Positions 15,511 to 24,474 of a DNA stretch of 30,546 nt are shown piece after piece (within the stretch, counting starts at the first letter, position 1; each line of letters begins with the position of its first letter). Location: positions 1 through 30,546 of the forward strand of contig NZ_BAAACY010000176.1 in assembly GCF_039521925.1 (NCBI RefSeq). The letters are read 5' to 3'. Below the pieces are notes generated by a model that did no database searches, was not told the DNA's origin, and saw only the letters and a list, made by a program, of their open reading frames with translations. This stretch comes from Virgibacillus salarius. Lineage in GTDB: Bacteria; Bacillota; Bacilli; Bacillales; Amphibacillaceae. A program made the translations under genes and the position numbers.

Positions 15511-16972
15511 AGCACAGGTGGGAATGGTGATGAACCTGGATAAATGTATTGGCTGTCATACTTGCAGTGTAACCTGTAAAAATACATGGACAAACCGTCC
15601 GGGTGCAGAATATATGTATTTTAATAATGTTGAAACAAAACCTGGTATCGGCTATCCAAAACAATGGGAATCCCAGGAAAAATATAAAGGTGGTTGGGAA
15701 CTTCAAGATGGGGAGTTACGGTTAAAATCCGGATCGAAAACAAACCGCCTCTTAAATCTATTCTATAATCCTAATCAACCAGAGATGGATGATTACTATG
15801 AACCGTGGAACTATGATTATGAGACGTTAACCAATAGCAAAGAAAGAAAACATCAACCGATTGCTAGGGCTAAATCTGCTATAACTGGAGAATTTATGGA
15901 TTTAGAATGGGGGCCAAACTGGGAAGATGACTTAGCTGGTGGTCATATTACAGGTCTCCGTGATCCGAACGTTATACAAATGGAAGAATCCATCAAAACA
16001 GAGTTTGAAGATGTGTTTATGATGTATCTTCCACGTATCTGTGAACATTGTATCAATGCACCCTGTGTTTCCTCTTGCCCATCTGGTGCAATGTATAAAC
16101 GAGATGAAGATGGTATTGTACTAGTTGATCAAAATGCATGCCGTGCATGGAGATACTGTACTACCTCATGCCCGTATAAAAAAGTCTACTTTAACTGGAA
16201 AACGAACAAAGCTGAAAAATGTACCATGTGTTTCCCAAGAATCGAAAACGGGCAGCCAACGATTTGTTCAGAAACCTGTGTGGGACGTATCCGTTATATT
16301 GGAATTATGTTATATGATGCTGATCGCGTATTGGAAGCCGCATCGGTAGAAGATGAGAAAGACTTGTATCATGCACAACTTGGTATTTTTCTAGATCCAA
16401 ATAATCCGGAAGTTATTAAACAGGCAAAAAAAGATGGTATACCAATGGATTGGATTGAAGCTGCTCAAGCATCACCATTGTACAAAATGATTATTGATTG
16501 GAAGATTGCTTTACCTTTACATCCAGAATATCGAACCATGCCAATGGTTTGGTATATTCCGCCACTTAGCCCAATCATGAATATGATTGAAGGAAAAGGG
16601 AGTAATGCGGAAACAGCAGATATTTTCCCGGCGATTGATGAAATGCGAATTCCTATTGAATATCTTGCAAACTTACTAACTGCTGGGGATACTGGTCATA
16701 TTCGTAAAGTGCTTAAGAAAATGGCTGTTATGCGAAGCTATATGCGTACAGAGCAAACTGGAAAGGACTTTGATCGTGATATAATTACTGATTTAGGGTT
16801 AACCGAAAAAGCGATTAAAGAAATGTACCGATTATTAGCAATTGCGAAATATCAAGATAGGTTTGTTATCCCACACAGTCACAAAGAAGAAGTAGCAGAT
16901 TTATATGAAGAACAAGGTGCTTGTGGACTTGACTTTACGGGTGGACCAGGAAGCTGTGGAGTACTTTCTTAA
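15500..16972 (+). CDS. narH: Respiratory nitrate reductase, beta subunit
   Basis: The 490-residue protein carries four iron-sulfur clusters and links NarI hemes to NarG. The first ferredoxin motif is C16-x2-C19-x2-C22-x3-C26 (CIGCHTCSVTC). The others are in CEHCINAPCVSSC, CRAWRYCTTSC and CTMC...CSETC; the Trp in CRAWRYC marks the [3Fe-4S] site, as in E. coli. I chose TTG 15500, which has AAGGAGG at 15484-15490; a TTG at 15491 would abut the ribosome binding site. It overlaps the end of narG, consistent with coupled translation. The 622-bp gap before narJ is unusual. Confidence 0.97.
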   Translation: MKIKAQVGMVMNLDKCIGCHTCSVTCKNTWTNRPGAEYMYFNNVETKPGIGYPKQWESQEKYKGGWELQDGELRLKSGSKTNRLLNLFYNPNQPEMDDYYEPWNYDYETLTNSKERKHQPIARAKSAITGEFMDLEWGPNWEDDLAGGHITGLRDPNVIQMEESIKTEFEDVFMMYLPRICEHCINAPCVSSCPSGAMYKRDEDGIVLVDQNACRAWRYCTTSCPYKKVYFNWKTNKAEKCTMCFPRIENGQPTICSETCVGRIRYIGIMLYDADRVLEAASVEDEKDLYHAQLGIFLDPNNPEVIKQAKKDGIPMDWIEAAQASPLYKMIIDWKIALPLHPEYRTMPMVWYIPPLSPIMNMIEGKGSNAETADIFPAIDEMRIPIEYLANLLTAGDTGHIRKVLKKMAVMRSYMRTEQTGKDFDRDIITDLGLTEKAIKEMYRLLAIAKYQDRFVIPHSHKEEVADLYEEQGACGLDFTGGPGSCGVLS

Positions 16973-17040
16973 TAGTTTCAAATGGCGATGTAGTTCTTAT
17001 ACCCCCTGATGATTGTTAGTTTCACAAAGATATGACCAAA

Positions 17041-17129
17041 AGAACCCTGACCAGCATCTAGTATTTACTGGCAGTTGAATCCTCCTGAGTTTCACTTCGT
17101 AGGATTGGAGTGAGGGTCTTACTGTCAGT
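17041..17129. repeat. Dispersed hairpin repeat, copy 2, between narH and narJ
   Basis: ACTGGCAGT at 17067-17075 pairs with ACTGTCAGT at 17121-17129 (one G-T pair), and AATCCT at 17078-17083 with AGGATT at 17101-17106. The left flank resembles the GAACCAATCAGACAT flank of the copies at 8741-8765 and 24475-24500. It interrupts the nar operon. Confidence 0.6.
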
Positions 17130-17412
17130 TACTTACTAAATAAAATTCAATGTACGTGAATATATGGAACAGATTTCCTTGGAATGGAATAAAAGCTGAG
17201 ACGTCGTGTAGTAGAAATCAACTATATTGCAATATTTATATACAGAGTGTTCGAATTTCAACAAAGCTCTTAAAATGGACCAAACAATAAAGAAATAAAG
17301 TTATGAAGTACTACCCCAGCGAAGGAAGGTCTCGGTAAGATTCCGTAATGCACATGGTAAAAAGGAACAAAAGCTATATACGTCCACGTCTTTGAACTGC
17401 GCGGTTACTCGT

Positions 17413-17460
17413 CCAACAGAAAGAGTTGTGGTATTCCTCCCGAAGTCAATATTCTGTTGG
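17413..17460. repeat. Second palindrome between narH and narJ
   Basis: CCAACAGAA at 17413-17421 pairs perfectly with TTCTGTTGG at 17452-17460 around 30 bases. Surrounding sequence (about 17390-17480) is richer in G+C than the operon, as in the element at 11408-11554. Nothing in 16973-17594 looks coding, and I see no Fnr box or convincing promoter for narJ. Confidence 0.5.
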
Positions 17461-17594
17461 CACTGAGCTCACCAGCCGTTCAGAGTCAAGGTAACAATCT
17501 TTACAAAAAACGAGTGTTATAAATTAGATAATAGGAAATCGGTTTGGTAGGGTGGTTTTACCAATCTTGATTTCAATAAGAGGAGATACGGATA

Positions 17595-18125
17595 ATGAAT
17601 CAAAACATTTATCAAATGGTTTCGTTTCTTTTAAATTACCCAAATAAAGAAATGGTAAGTATACTACCAGAGCTCCAATTGGAATTAGAAGAAATAGAAA
17701 ATCCTGTAATAAAAGAAAATATCCATAGATTCATTAGTTTATCTTTAAACATGTCTTTGGATGATTGGATCAGTCACTATATCGAACATTTTGACTTTGG
17801 AAAATTAACAAATTTATATGTAACATATTTAAAATTAGGAGAGCAGAGAGAACGTGGTTTGGAATTACTTAAACTGAAAAAATACTACGAAGCACATGGA
17901 TTTAATGTTACAGAAAAAGAGTTACCTGATTACTTACCTCTGATTCTTGAGTTTTGCGGAAATGTTCCTGTAGAAACGAGTAATGAATTGTTATCCATGC
18001 ATGGAAAGGCTATTGGTGAAATCCAAAATAAATTGAGAGAAAGTGGCAATTACTATCTTTTATTATTTGAGGCTCTTTTTCTCCACATGTCTGATAACGG
18101 ATTAATTCTTACTGCTACAGAATAA
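17595..18125 (+). CDS. narJ: Nitrate reductase molybdenum cofactor assembly chaperone
   Basis: The 176-residue helical protein matches NarJ of the TorD/DmsD chaperone class. Conserved stretches are the DFGKLTNLYVTYLKLGEQRERG region and ELPDYLPLILEF (about 113-124). It binds apo-NarG in the cytoplasm and is needed for cofactor insertion and membrane docking, but is not in the final enzyme. AGAGGAG precedes ATG 17595. It is 19 bp from narI. Unlike the usual tightly packed operon, it is 622 bp from narH, so its expression depends on read-through across repeats or on an unseen promoter. Confidence 0.93.
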   Translation: MNQNIYQMVSFLLNYPNKEMVSILPELQLELEEIENPVIKENIHRFISLSLNMSLDDWISHYIEHFDFGKLTNLYVTYLKLGEQRERGLELLKLKKYYEAHGFNVTEKELPDYLPLILEFCGNVPVETSNELLSMHGKAIGEIQNKLRESGNYYLLLFEALFLHMSDNGLILTATE

Positions 18126-18144
18126 AGTTTAGGAGGAAAATAAA

Positions 18145-18843
18145 ATGGAGTTATTATTATGGGGGATATTACCTTACATTGTATTAACCATTTTTATTGG
18201 TGGTCATATTTATCGATATCAAAAAGATCAATTTGGCTGGACTACGAAATCGAGTGAATTTCTTGAGAAAAAAAGATTAAGAGTTGGATCTCTTCTTTTT
18301 CACTGGGGAATAATATTCGTGTTTGGTGGCCATATTTTTGGATTAATTATACCAATAGGGCTTTATAATGCACTAGGGATTACTGAGCATATGTACCATA
18401 CTGTTGCTATCATATTAGGATTGCCAGCAGGTATCGCCGCATTTATCGGTATAGTCTTATTAACCTATCGAAGAATAAGCATCAAACGTATGAAGGCTAC
18501 AACCTCTCCAAGTGACTGGGTCAGCTTGATTTTCATTCTATTGGCAATAATAACTGGATTAATTGCCACTTCATTCAATGTTGATTCACATGGATTTGAT
18601 TATCGAACAACGATTGCACCTTGGCTTCGCGGCTTGTTTATATTTAATATACAGCCGGAGTTAATGGCCTCTGTACCTATCTGGTTTAAGATTCATATTT
18701 ACTGTACCTTTGCGTTATATGTTGTTTGGCCATTTACCCGTTTGGTGCATGCGTTTAGTTTTCCAATTCGCTATTTAAGCAGAAATTATGTTATTTATAA
18801 GAGAAGGGTTCCTAGAAAGGCAACGGAAGAGAGTGGTTTTTAA
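18145..18843 (+). CDS. narI: Respiratory nitrate reductase, gamma subunit
   Basis: The 232-residue membrane protein has five predicted helices and carries two b hemes. The ligand histidines H53, H63, H184 and H202 keep the E. coli spacing (10 and 18 residues). NarI oxidises menaquinol at the outer side and passes electrons through the hemes to NarH. AGGAGG precedes ATG 18145. It is followed after 45 bp by a small bis-histidine membrane protein that looks co-transcribed. Confidence 0.96.
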   Translation: MELLLWGILPYIVLTIFIGGHIYRYQKDQFGWTTKSSEFLEKKRLRVGSLLFHWGIIFVFGGHIFGLIIPIGLYNALGITEHMYHTVAIILGLPAGIAAFIGIVLLTYRRISIKRMKATTSPSDWVSLIFILLAIITGLIATSFNVDSHGFDYRTTIAPWLRGLFIFNIQPELMASVPIWFKIHIYCTFALYVVWPFTRLVHAFSFPIRYLSRNYVIYKRRVPRKATEESGF

Positions 18844-18888
18844 TAATACTCTATATTCTCTCTTTAGAGATTAAAAAGGAGATTCAGA

Positions 18889-19365
18889 ATGAGTAAATGG
18901 TTTTATATGAATCTTGTACTTTTACTGATGGCTATTTGGCAGGTAGTTAAGCCTTTTTCGTTTCCGATCTTTTCATTACCAATTTTATTTGGTCTCATTG
19001 GATTTTTGTTATTCCTATTTAATTGGACCAGAAATGCAGTGTTTTCAACCATTCGTAATGTTCCAGAACGGAAAACAAAAATTAAATTGGCTAATCTTTC
19101 AAAGAAGGTAATGCCGTATCACCGTTGGATTGGAACTGCTGCACTGGTTTTTATACTATTACATGCAGTATTTGTTCTTCATTGGTATAGTTTCTCTTTT
19201 CAAAATATGAAAATGCTAGCAGGATTGTTAGCATTCGTAAATTTAATTTTGATGGTACTTACTGGATGGTGGAGACTTGTCAAACCAACAGGGCGAATGC
19301 GTCAGATTCATTTACGATTAGGGATTTCCTTATTTTTTATCATTTCTTTACATTTACTTTTGTAA
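18889..19365 (+). CDS. Small four-helix membrane protein, putative b-type cytochrome
   Basis: I recognise no named family with certainty. The 158-residue protein has four predicted membrane segments (about 5-22, 26-45, 80-98 and 110-128, with a short fifth at the C-terminus, 143-158). Histidines 78 and 92 are 14 apart, as are 141 and 155, the spacing seen when one helix presents ligands to two hemes, as in cytochrome b561-like and ferric-reductase-like proteins; H98 is extra. It may be a diheme electron carrier for the nitrate pathway, which is inference. AAAGGAG precedes ATG 18889. It lies 45 bp after narI and 31 bp before the TPR gene. Confidence 0.75.
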   Translation: MSKWFYMNLVLLLMAIWQVVKPFSFPIFSLPILFGLIGFLLFLFNWTRNAVFSTIRNVPERKTKIKLANLSKKVMPYHRWIGTAALVFILLHAVFVLHWYSFSFQNMKMLAGLLAFVNLILMVLTGWWRLVKPTGRMRQIHLRLGISLFFIISLHLLL

Positions 19366-19396
19366 TTTAAATACAGGAATAAAGGGTGTGTATTTC

Positions 19397-20908
19397 ATGT
19401 TTAGTAACTTAGAAAGAACGGAGGATCAGCCAAATAAATCCCTTACTTTAATGGAGGAAATTAGAAAACAAATGATTAATGAAAATAACCCTGATATAAA
19501 AGAAACTATCGAGGAAATCGAAGCTCGTTTAATCTCTAGTAAAGAGATTTCCTTGAACGAACAATTTCTTATGTTAAGTACAGTGGCAAAGTACTACCAT
19601 AAAACAAATAATTACGATAAAGCGGGTAAATATAGTCGTCACGCCTTGCAGCTATCCAAAAAGATGTCAGTAGACTTTATGCAAGTGATTATCGAGACCT
19701 ATTTAGACTATGCAACACTGGAAAGAGAGTATGGACAACGCTCAACTGCTAGAATGGAATTAGCAAAATTAATGGCATTTCTAGATTCCAATGATTATCA
19801 GGATGGCTATGCATATGGCGTTATATTCAGCAACTTAGGAAAAATATCTCTTGATGAAGAAAACATGGAAAGTAGTATTACACAGCTTGAAAAAGCATTA
19901 ACTTATTTTAAACAAGCAGTTCCAATGACACATCCAATTATCTCATCAACTATCCACACCCTTTCTGATGTATATATTCAAGTTGAACATTATCATAAAG
20001 CAATCGAACTATATCAAGAATTATTAAAAACCTATGAAACATTACAGGATAAACCCGCTTTAGCAAAAATATGGTTACGGTTAGGTGAAATACATTTTTA
20101 TATTGATTTAAAAGAAGCCCGAAAAATGATTACAAAATCTATAAAATTAATGGATGAAATGGATGCTATGAACCATTTAGATACTACAAAAGCACTCTTG
20201 ATGTTAGCTGAAATAGATGAAAATATGGGGAATTTTCCTCGAGCAATTAATTATTATAAAAAGGGTTTAAAGCAGTTAACAAGTTTCTATAAGGAGAATA
20301 ATTTTTTAGTTGTTTATGTTTATTCCAAGATTGGAACCATCTCTATAAAAGTATTTAAATTAAATCAAGCAAAGAAATACCTAGAAAAGGGATTAGAATT
20401 ATCCAAGCATTTTCCAAAAATCAGAATGCAATTTCTCTATGCACTAGGGAAATTATATTCTAATGAAAAAGTATATGATAATGCGTTGATCGTGTTTCAG
20501 GAATTTTTGCAACGTTTAGAAGAGGATGGACGAAAAAAATCTCTAGCTTATGGCAATACATTACAAGCTATTGCCTTTAATTATTTGGAGCAGGAAATGA
20601 TAGAAGAGGCATATGACCATTATAAAGAGGCATTATCAATCTATGAACATCTAGAAAATTGCATGGAAGAAAAGGGACTCACTTCTATTCGATTGGCGTA
20701 TTGCTTTGAAAGTATAAAAAATAAAGATATCATACAAGCAGAGCATTATTACGAAATGGGTTTTAAATTAATTGAAAAGGCACGAAATCAGGTGCTTCTA
20801 GAAGAAGCATTTACAGGTATTATTGAATTTTTCAAGAGAAATAAGAATGTGAAAAAGAGAAGAATATATGAAGATAAGTTAGTTAAAATGCAGACTACAA
20901 AAGGATAA
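19397..20908 (+). CDS. TPR-repeat protein, nar-associated
   Basis: The 503-residue protein is almost entirely tetratricopeptide-like helical pairs, from about residue 55 to 475 (for example NYDKAGKYSRHALQLSK and HYHKAIELYQELLKTYE). It has no signal peptide, membrane segment or DNA-binding domain that I can see, so it is probably a cytoplasmic scaffold. ATG 19397 with AAAGGG upstream is preferred to GTG 19388. As the last gene of the nar run it may help assemble the complex or sense its state. Rap-like regulators are an alternative fold comparison, but their N-terminal bundle is not evident. Confidence 0.75.
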   Translation: MFSNLERTEDQPNKSLTLMEEIRKQMINENNPDIKETIEEIEARLISSKEISLNEQFLMLSTVAKYYHKTNNYDKAGKYSRHALQLSKKMSVDFMQVIIETYLDYATLEREYGQRSTARMELAKLMAFLDSNDYQDGYAYGVIFSNLGKISLDEENMESSITQLEKALTYFKQAVPMTHPIISSTIHTLSDVYIQVEHYHKAIELYQELLKTYETLQDKPALAKIWLRLGEIHFYIDLKEARKMITKSIKLMDEMDAMNHLDTTKALLMLAEIDENMGNFPRAINYYKKGLKQLTSFYKENNFLVVYVYSKIGTISIKVFKLNQAKKYLEKGLELSKHFPKIRMQFLYALGKLYSNEKVYDNALIVFQEFLQRLEEDGRKKSLAYGNTLQAIAFNYLEQEMIEEAYDHYKEALSIYEHLENCMEEKGLTSIRLAYCFESIKNKDIIQAEHYYEMGFKLIEKARNQVLLEEAFTGIIEFFKRNKNVKKRRIYEDKLVKMQTTKG

Positions 20909-20942
20909 TTCTGAATAACTCTGTTGGTATTTTTTATATTCC

Positions 20943-20986
20943 TATGATATTCGTAACAGATATCTATATAATATAGAAAGTATATT
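20943..20986 (+). promoter_or_regulatory. Weak Fnr-type box and -10 before moaA
   Basis: TATGATATTCGTAACA at 20943-20958 matches the consensus at about 8 of 10 positions. TATATT at 20981-20986 is a -10 candidate, 30.5 bp from the centre. Weaker than the other sites. Confidence 0.4.
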
Positions 20987-21020
20987 GTATTTAAGGAAAG
21001 TAAAAGGAGAGATGATCCGC

Positions 21021-22031
21021 ATGTCATTATTAACAGATAAATTTGGTCGGCCGATGAAGGATCTTCGCATCTCTGTTATTGATCGTTGTAACTTTAGATG
21101 TACGTACTGTATGCCAAAAGAGATCTTTGGAAGAGATTTTGCATTTATGCCAAAAGAACAGCTATTAAGCTTTGAGGAAATCGAGCGATTAGCTAGAAAT
21201 TTTATAGCTTTAGGTGTCCAAAAAATTAGATTGACTGGAGGTGAACCACTTCTAAGAAGAGATTTGCCTTTATTAATTAAGAAATTAACAGCCATAAAAG
21301 GATTAGAAGATATTGGGCTTACAACGAATGGTTCGCTTCTTGCTCTTATGGCTCAAAAATTAAAAGATGCTGGGCTTAAGCGTGTAAATGTTAGCTTGGA
21401 TGCGTTGAATAGTGAATTATTCAAATCCATTAATGATAGTGGAGTCGGACCAGAACGTGTTTTAATGGGAATCCAAAAGGCTAAAGAAGTTGGGCTTGAA
21501 GTAAAAGTGAATATGGTTGTAAAAAAAGAAATGAATGAACAGGAAATTATTCCGATGGCAAAGTATTTTCGGGAACAAGGAATTACGTTACGGTATATTG
21601 AATTTATGGATGTCGGACAATCTAATAGCTGGGATTTTAGTAAAGTTATAACAAAAAAGGAAATTTTCGAGAAGCTTTCTAAGCATTTTGAATTAGTGGC
21701 CGTTGACCCTGCATATTTAGGAGAAGTTGCTAAACGTTACCGCTATAAAGGATCGGGTAGCGAGGTTGGTTTCATCACTTCCGTATCTGCATCGTTTTGC
21801 TCAACTTGTACTAGAGCAAGAATTGCTGCAGACGGGAAAATGTACACCTGTCTATTCGCTTCAAATGGGTTTGATTTTAGAGAGTTATTACGTTCCGATA
21901 AAAGCGATGAAGAAATACAATCAGCGATAATGAACATTTGGGGAAATCGTATCGATCGTTATTCGGATGAACGGACTGAAGAATCGACAAAAAACAAGAA
22001 AAAAATTGAAATGTCTTATATTGGCGGATAG
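21021..22031 (+). CDS. moaA: GTP 3',8-cyclase, molybdenum cofactor biosynthesis
   Basis: This 336-residue radical SAM enzyme makes the first molybdopterin intermediate from GTP together with MoaC. The N-terminal cluster motif is C23-x3-C27-x2-C30 (CNFRCTYC), the LTGGEPLLR motif follows, and the C-terminal cluster is FCSTC plus TC in MYTCLF. The protein ends in Gly-Gly, a required feature of MoaA. ATG 21021 is 10 bp after AAAGGAGA; an ATG at 21012 is too close to it. It leads the cofactor operon, 12 bp before moeB. MoaC is not in the window. Confidence 0.97.
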   Translation: MSLLTDKFGRPMKDLRISVIDRCNFRCTYCMPKEIFGRDFAFMPKEQLLSFEEIERLARNFIALGVQKIRLTGGEPLLRRDLPLLIKKLTAIKGLEDIGLTTNGSLLALMAQKLKDAGLKRVNVSLDALNSELFKSINDSGVGPERVLMGIQKAKEVGLEVKVNMVVKKEMNEQEIIPMAKYFREQGITLRYIEFMDVGQSNSWDFSKVITKKEIFEKLSKHFELVAVDPAYLGEVAKRYRYKGSGSEVGFITSVSASFCSTCTRARIAADGKMYTCLFASNGFDFRELLRSDKSDEEIQSAIMNIWGNRIDRYSDERTEESTKNKKKIEMSYIGG

Positions 22032-22043
22032 GGGGAAAAGGTT

Positions 22044-23054
22044 ATGTTTGATAGATATTCTCGTCAAATACTTTTCAAACCAATAGGAGAAAATGGTCAG
22101 CAAAATATCGTATTGAAACATGTGTTAATTATTGGCTGTGGTGCACTAGGCTCTGGCAATGCAGAAAACCTAGTACGTGCAGGGATAGGAAAACTAACCC
22201 TGATTGATCGTGATTATGTTGAGTTAAGTAATTTACAAAGACAACAATTATATACAGAGAAAAATGTACATGACCAAATTCCAAAGGCACTTGCAGCAAA
22301 AACCCGCTTACAAGAAATCAATTCAGAAGTTGAAATTGAGTCTTTTGTCTTAGATGCTACTTCTAATACTCTATATCCAATTATAAAGGATATAGACTTG
22401 GTTATTGATGCAACAGATAATTTTGAGACAAGATTTATGTTAAATGATTTAATGCAAAAGCAAGGTATACCATGGATTTTCGGTTCTTGTGTAGGGAGTA
22501 CTGGAATGAGTTATACGATCTTTCCAGGTAAAACTCCGTGTTTACAATGTTTGCTGGGTACTATACCGGTATCAGGTGCAACTTGTGACTCTGTAGGAAT
22601 CATCTCACCAGCCGTACAGATGGTTGTTGCACATCAAACTACGGAAGCTTTAAAAATACTAGTAGAAGATACAAAAGCACTTCGTACTAAATTGATAACC
22701 TTTGATCTATGGAATAATCATTACCATCTAATAAATGTTAATCGAGCCAAGAAAACAGATTGTCCAACATGCGGGAAAACCCCGAGTTACCCAAATTTAA
22801 ACGATGAATCTAGTACTAAAACAGAAGTCCTTTGTGGAAGGAATACCGTACAAATCCGAACATCTAAAAAACTAAATTTAGATATATTGGCAAGTCGTCT
22901 ACAAAAAATTGCCCCAGTAAAACATAATGACTTTTTATTATCAATAGAATATGAATCCTATCGTCTCGTATTCTTCCGTGATGGTCGAACGTTAGTTCAT
23001 GGTACAGATTCCGTGGAAAAGGCGAAAACAATCTATAATCAATTGGCAGGATGA
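22044..23054 (+). CDS. moeB: MoeB/ThiF-family sulfur-carrier adenylyltransferase
   Basis: The 336-residue protein has a Rossmann ATP-binding fold with G-C-G-A-L-G-S at 31-37, the DRDYVELSNLQRQ loop (55-67) and the DATDNFETR motif (122-130). Zinc cysteines are C166, C169, C240 and C243. C181 in GATCDSVGI corresponds to the family's catalytic-loop cysteine. MoeB adenylates the C-terminal glycine of MoaD before sulfur loading; a dual role with ThiS is possible. The C-terminal 90 residues are a less conserved extension rather than an obvious rhodanese domain. GGGGGAAAAGG precedes ATG 22044. Confidence 0.92.
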   Translation: MFDRYSRQILFKPIGENGQQNIVLKHVLIIGCGALGSGNAENLVRAGIGKLTLIDRDYVELSNLQRQQLYTEKNVHDQIPKALAAKTRLQEINSEVEIESFVLDATSNTLYPIIKDIDLVIDATDNFETRFMLNDLMQKQGIPWIFGSCVGSTGMSYTIFPGKTPCLQCLLGTIPVSGATCDSVGIISPAVQMVVAHQTTEALKILVEDTKALRTKLITFDLWNNHYHLINVNRAKKTDCPTCGKTPSYPNLNDESSTKTEVLCGRNTVQIRTSKKLNLDILASRLQKIAPVKHNDFLLSIEYESYRLVFFRDGRTLVHGTDSVEKAKTIYNQLAG

Positions 23055-23063
23055 GGGGATGTT

Positions 23064-23350
23064 ATGGTAGACAGACAAAAACTAACTTAAGCTATTGAAG
23101 CCAATTTGAAAAGTAATTCGAGGATCCCTACCACTTGTGATGCTGTTTCATGTTGAAAGTAGTAAAATAATAAATAATTCAAGGGAAAAATCACATGCAA
23201 TTGAAGCGGAAACTCTATAAAGGGGATACTATTTCTTTCACGAATATATGATTATGAGAAATGAATGGAAGCTGCAGTCATCTTATTAGAAGATAAAGAA
23301 GGAACGACAATGGAGGACTTTATGGCATCCTGCTAAAAAGCTTAGAAGGA
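23064..23350 (+). pseudogene. Relic of moeA-mobB between moeB and moaE
   Basis: The usual Bacillus order is moeB-moeA-mobB-moaE-moaD; here 308 bp separates moeB from moaE. GAGGGGATG followed by ATG 23064 starts a frame (MVDRQKLT, then stop) that looks like the beginning of moeA. Near the end, around 23270-23345, a frame reading EAAVILLEDKEGTTMEDFMA and, one base shifted, LLKSLEGVERN may be the tail of mobB. Several stops and a frameshift lie between. I infer that a deletion removed most of both genes, but I am unsure of the identity of the fragments. Confidence 0.4.
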
Positions 23351-23362
23351 GTCGAAAGAAAC

Positions 23363-23839
23363 ATGGCTGAGTCATTATATGAAATTGTAGAAGAACCGAT
23401 TCAAGTAGAATCACTTATAAAAAAAGTAGAAAGAAGAGAATCTGGTGCTATTACGACCTTTATTGGTACGGTAAGAGAATGGACTAAAGGGAAAAGAACA
23501 ATTTATCTACAATACCAAGCGTATATTCCCATGGCTGTGAAAATGCTTGCTAAGATCGGTGATGAAATAGGGGATAAGTGGCCAGATACAATGGTGGCCA
23601 TTACTCACCGAATCGGACATTTGGACATTTCAGATATTGCCGTGGTTATTGCAGTTTCCTCCCCACATCGTAAAGCAGCCTATGAAGCAAATGAGTATGC
23701 AATAGAACGAATTAAACAGATTGTACCTATTTGGAAAAGGGAACATTGGGAACATGGAGAAACATGGATTGGTAATCAATTAGAAACGATTTCCTATCCG
23801 AATGGAAAACCAAATGTAGAGGATGTGAAAAATGATTAA
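23363..23839 (+). CDS. moaE: Molybdopterin synthase large subunit
   Basis: The 158-residue MoaE converts precursor Z to molybdopterin with thiocarboxylated MoaD. Conserved motifs are GAITTFIGTVRE, HRIGHLDI and PIWKREHWEHG. Lys118 and Lys125 match E. coli Lys119 and Lys126. The strand usually written LEYEAY is LQYQAY here (49-54), so two common glutamates are glutamines, which is odd. AAGGAG lies upstream. Its end overlaps moaD by 8 bp, so the subunits are co-translated. Confidence 0.96.
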   Translation: MAESLYEIVEEPIQVESLIKKVERRESGAITTFIGTVREWTKGKRTIYLQYQAYIPMAVKMLAKIGDEIGDKWPDTMVAITHRIGHLDISDIAVVIAVSSPHRKAAYEANEYAIERIKQIVPIWKREHWEHGETWIGNQLETISYPNGKPNVEDVKND

Positions 23840-24065
23840 GGTCTTGTTGTTTGCACATTTACAAGAAAAACTAGGGAAAGATCAACTGGATATAGAGACA
23901 AATCAAATTAAAATTAGCGAGTTAAAACATAAATTGAAAGACCAATATTATTTAAATGAATTAGACGGGGTTATGACTGCAATTAATGAGGAGTATGCTA
24001 CGGACGAGGATGTCGTAAAATCCGGTGATACAGTAGCATTTATTCCTCCTGTCAGTGGTGGTTGA
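23832..24065 (+). CDS. moaD: Molybdopterin synthase small subunit (sulfur carrier)
   Basis: The 77-residue protein has a beta-grasp fold and ends in PPVSGG; the terminal Gly-Gly is adenylated by MoeB and becomes a thiocarboxylate. Length is typical. Its ATG lies inside the end of moaE. It is the last intact gene of the cofactor run. Confidence 0.95.
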   Translation: MIKVLLFAHLQEKLGKDQLDIETNQIKISELKHKLKDQYYLNELDGVMTAINEEYATDEDVVKSGDTVAFIPPVSGG

Positions 24066-24474
24066 TATTCATCAGATTTATTCAATTTATTGGCTTTAAA
24101 ATAGTGAAAAAAGAGGAAAGGGCCTTGCCTTATTAGAACAAGTAGATAATGTAAAAGCAGTACTAATCTCTTTTCTTGAAAAAAAGATAATATTTCTTAT
24201 TCTGCACCGTTTGGAAATAGTGTATTCTTTAAATGGATTTTGTAATCAAATGAAAACTCTGCTAAGGAATTTTGCTGATATCGTAGTTGATAAAAAACAG
24301 ACATAACATGTTAGATTGATTTAGGATCATTATATTAGTTGGAAAATAGCTCAGGAGGACCGTTAATTGATAGTATAACGGGAAACAATATTTTAATTAC
24401 TTGGACAGCAGCTATTATCGCTACTATGTTAATAGTTTTTTGTAATATCCAACAGTTACTGGTAATTTTACTTT
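24066..24474 (+). other. Decayed sequence after moaD, no intact gene
   Basis: A frame without a start is open from 24100 to 24306 (contains LALLEQVDNVKAVLISFLEKK), and I recognise no family. From 24366 a 36-codon hydrophobic frame begins with ATT, 7 bp after AGGAGG at 24353-24358. It could be a small membrane peptide that lost its start codon. Both are probably relics. Confidence 0.4.
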
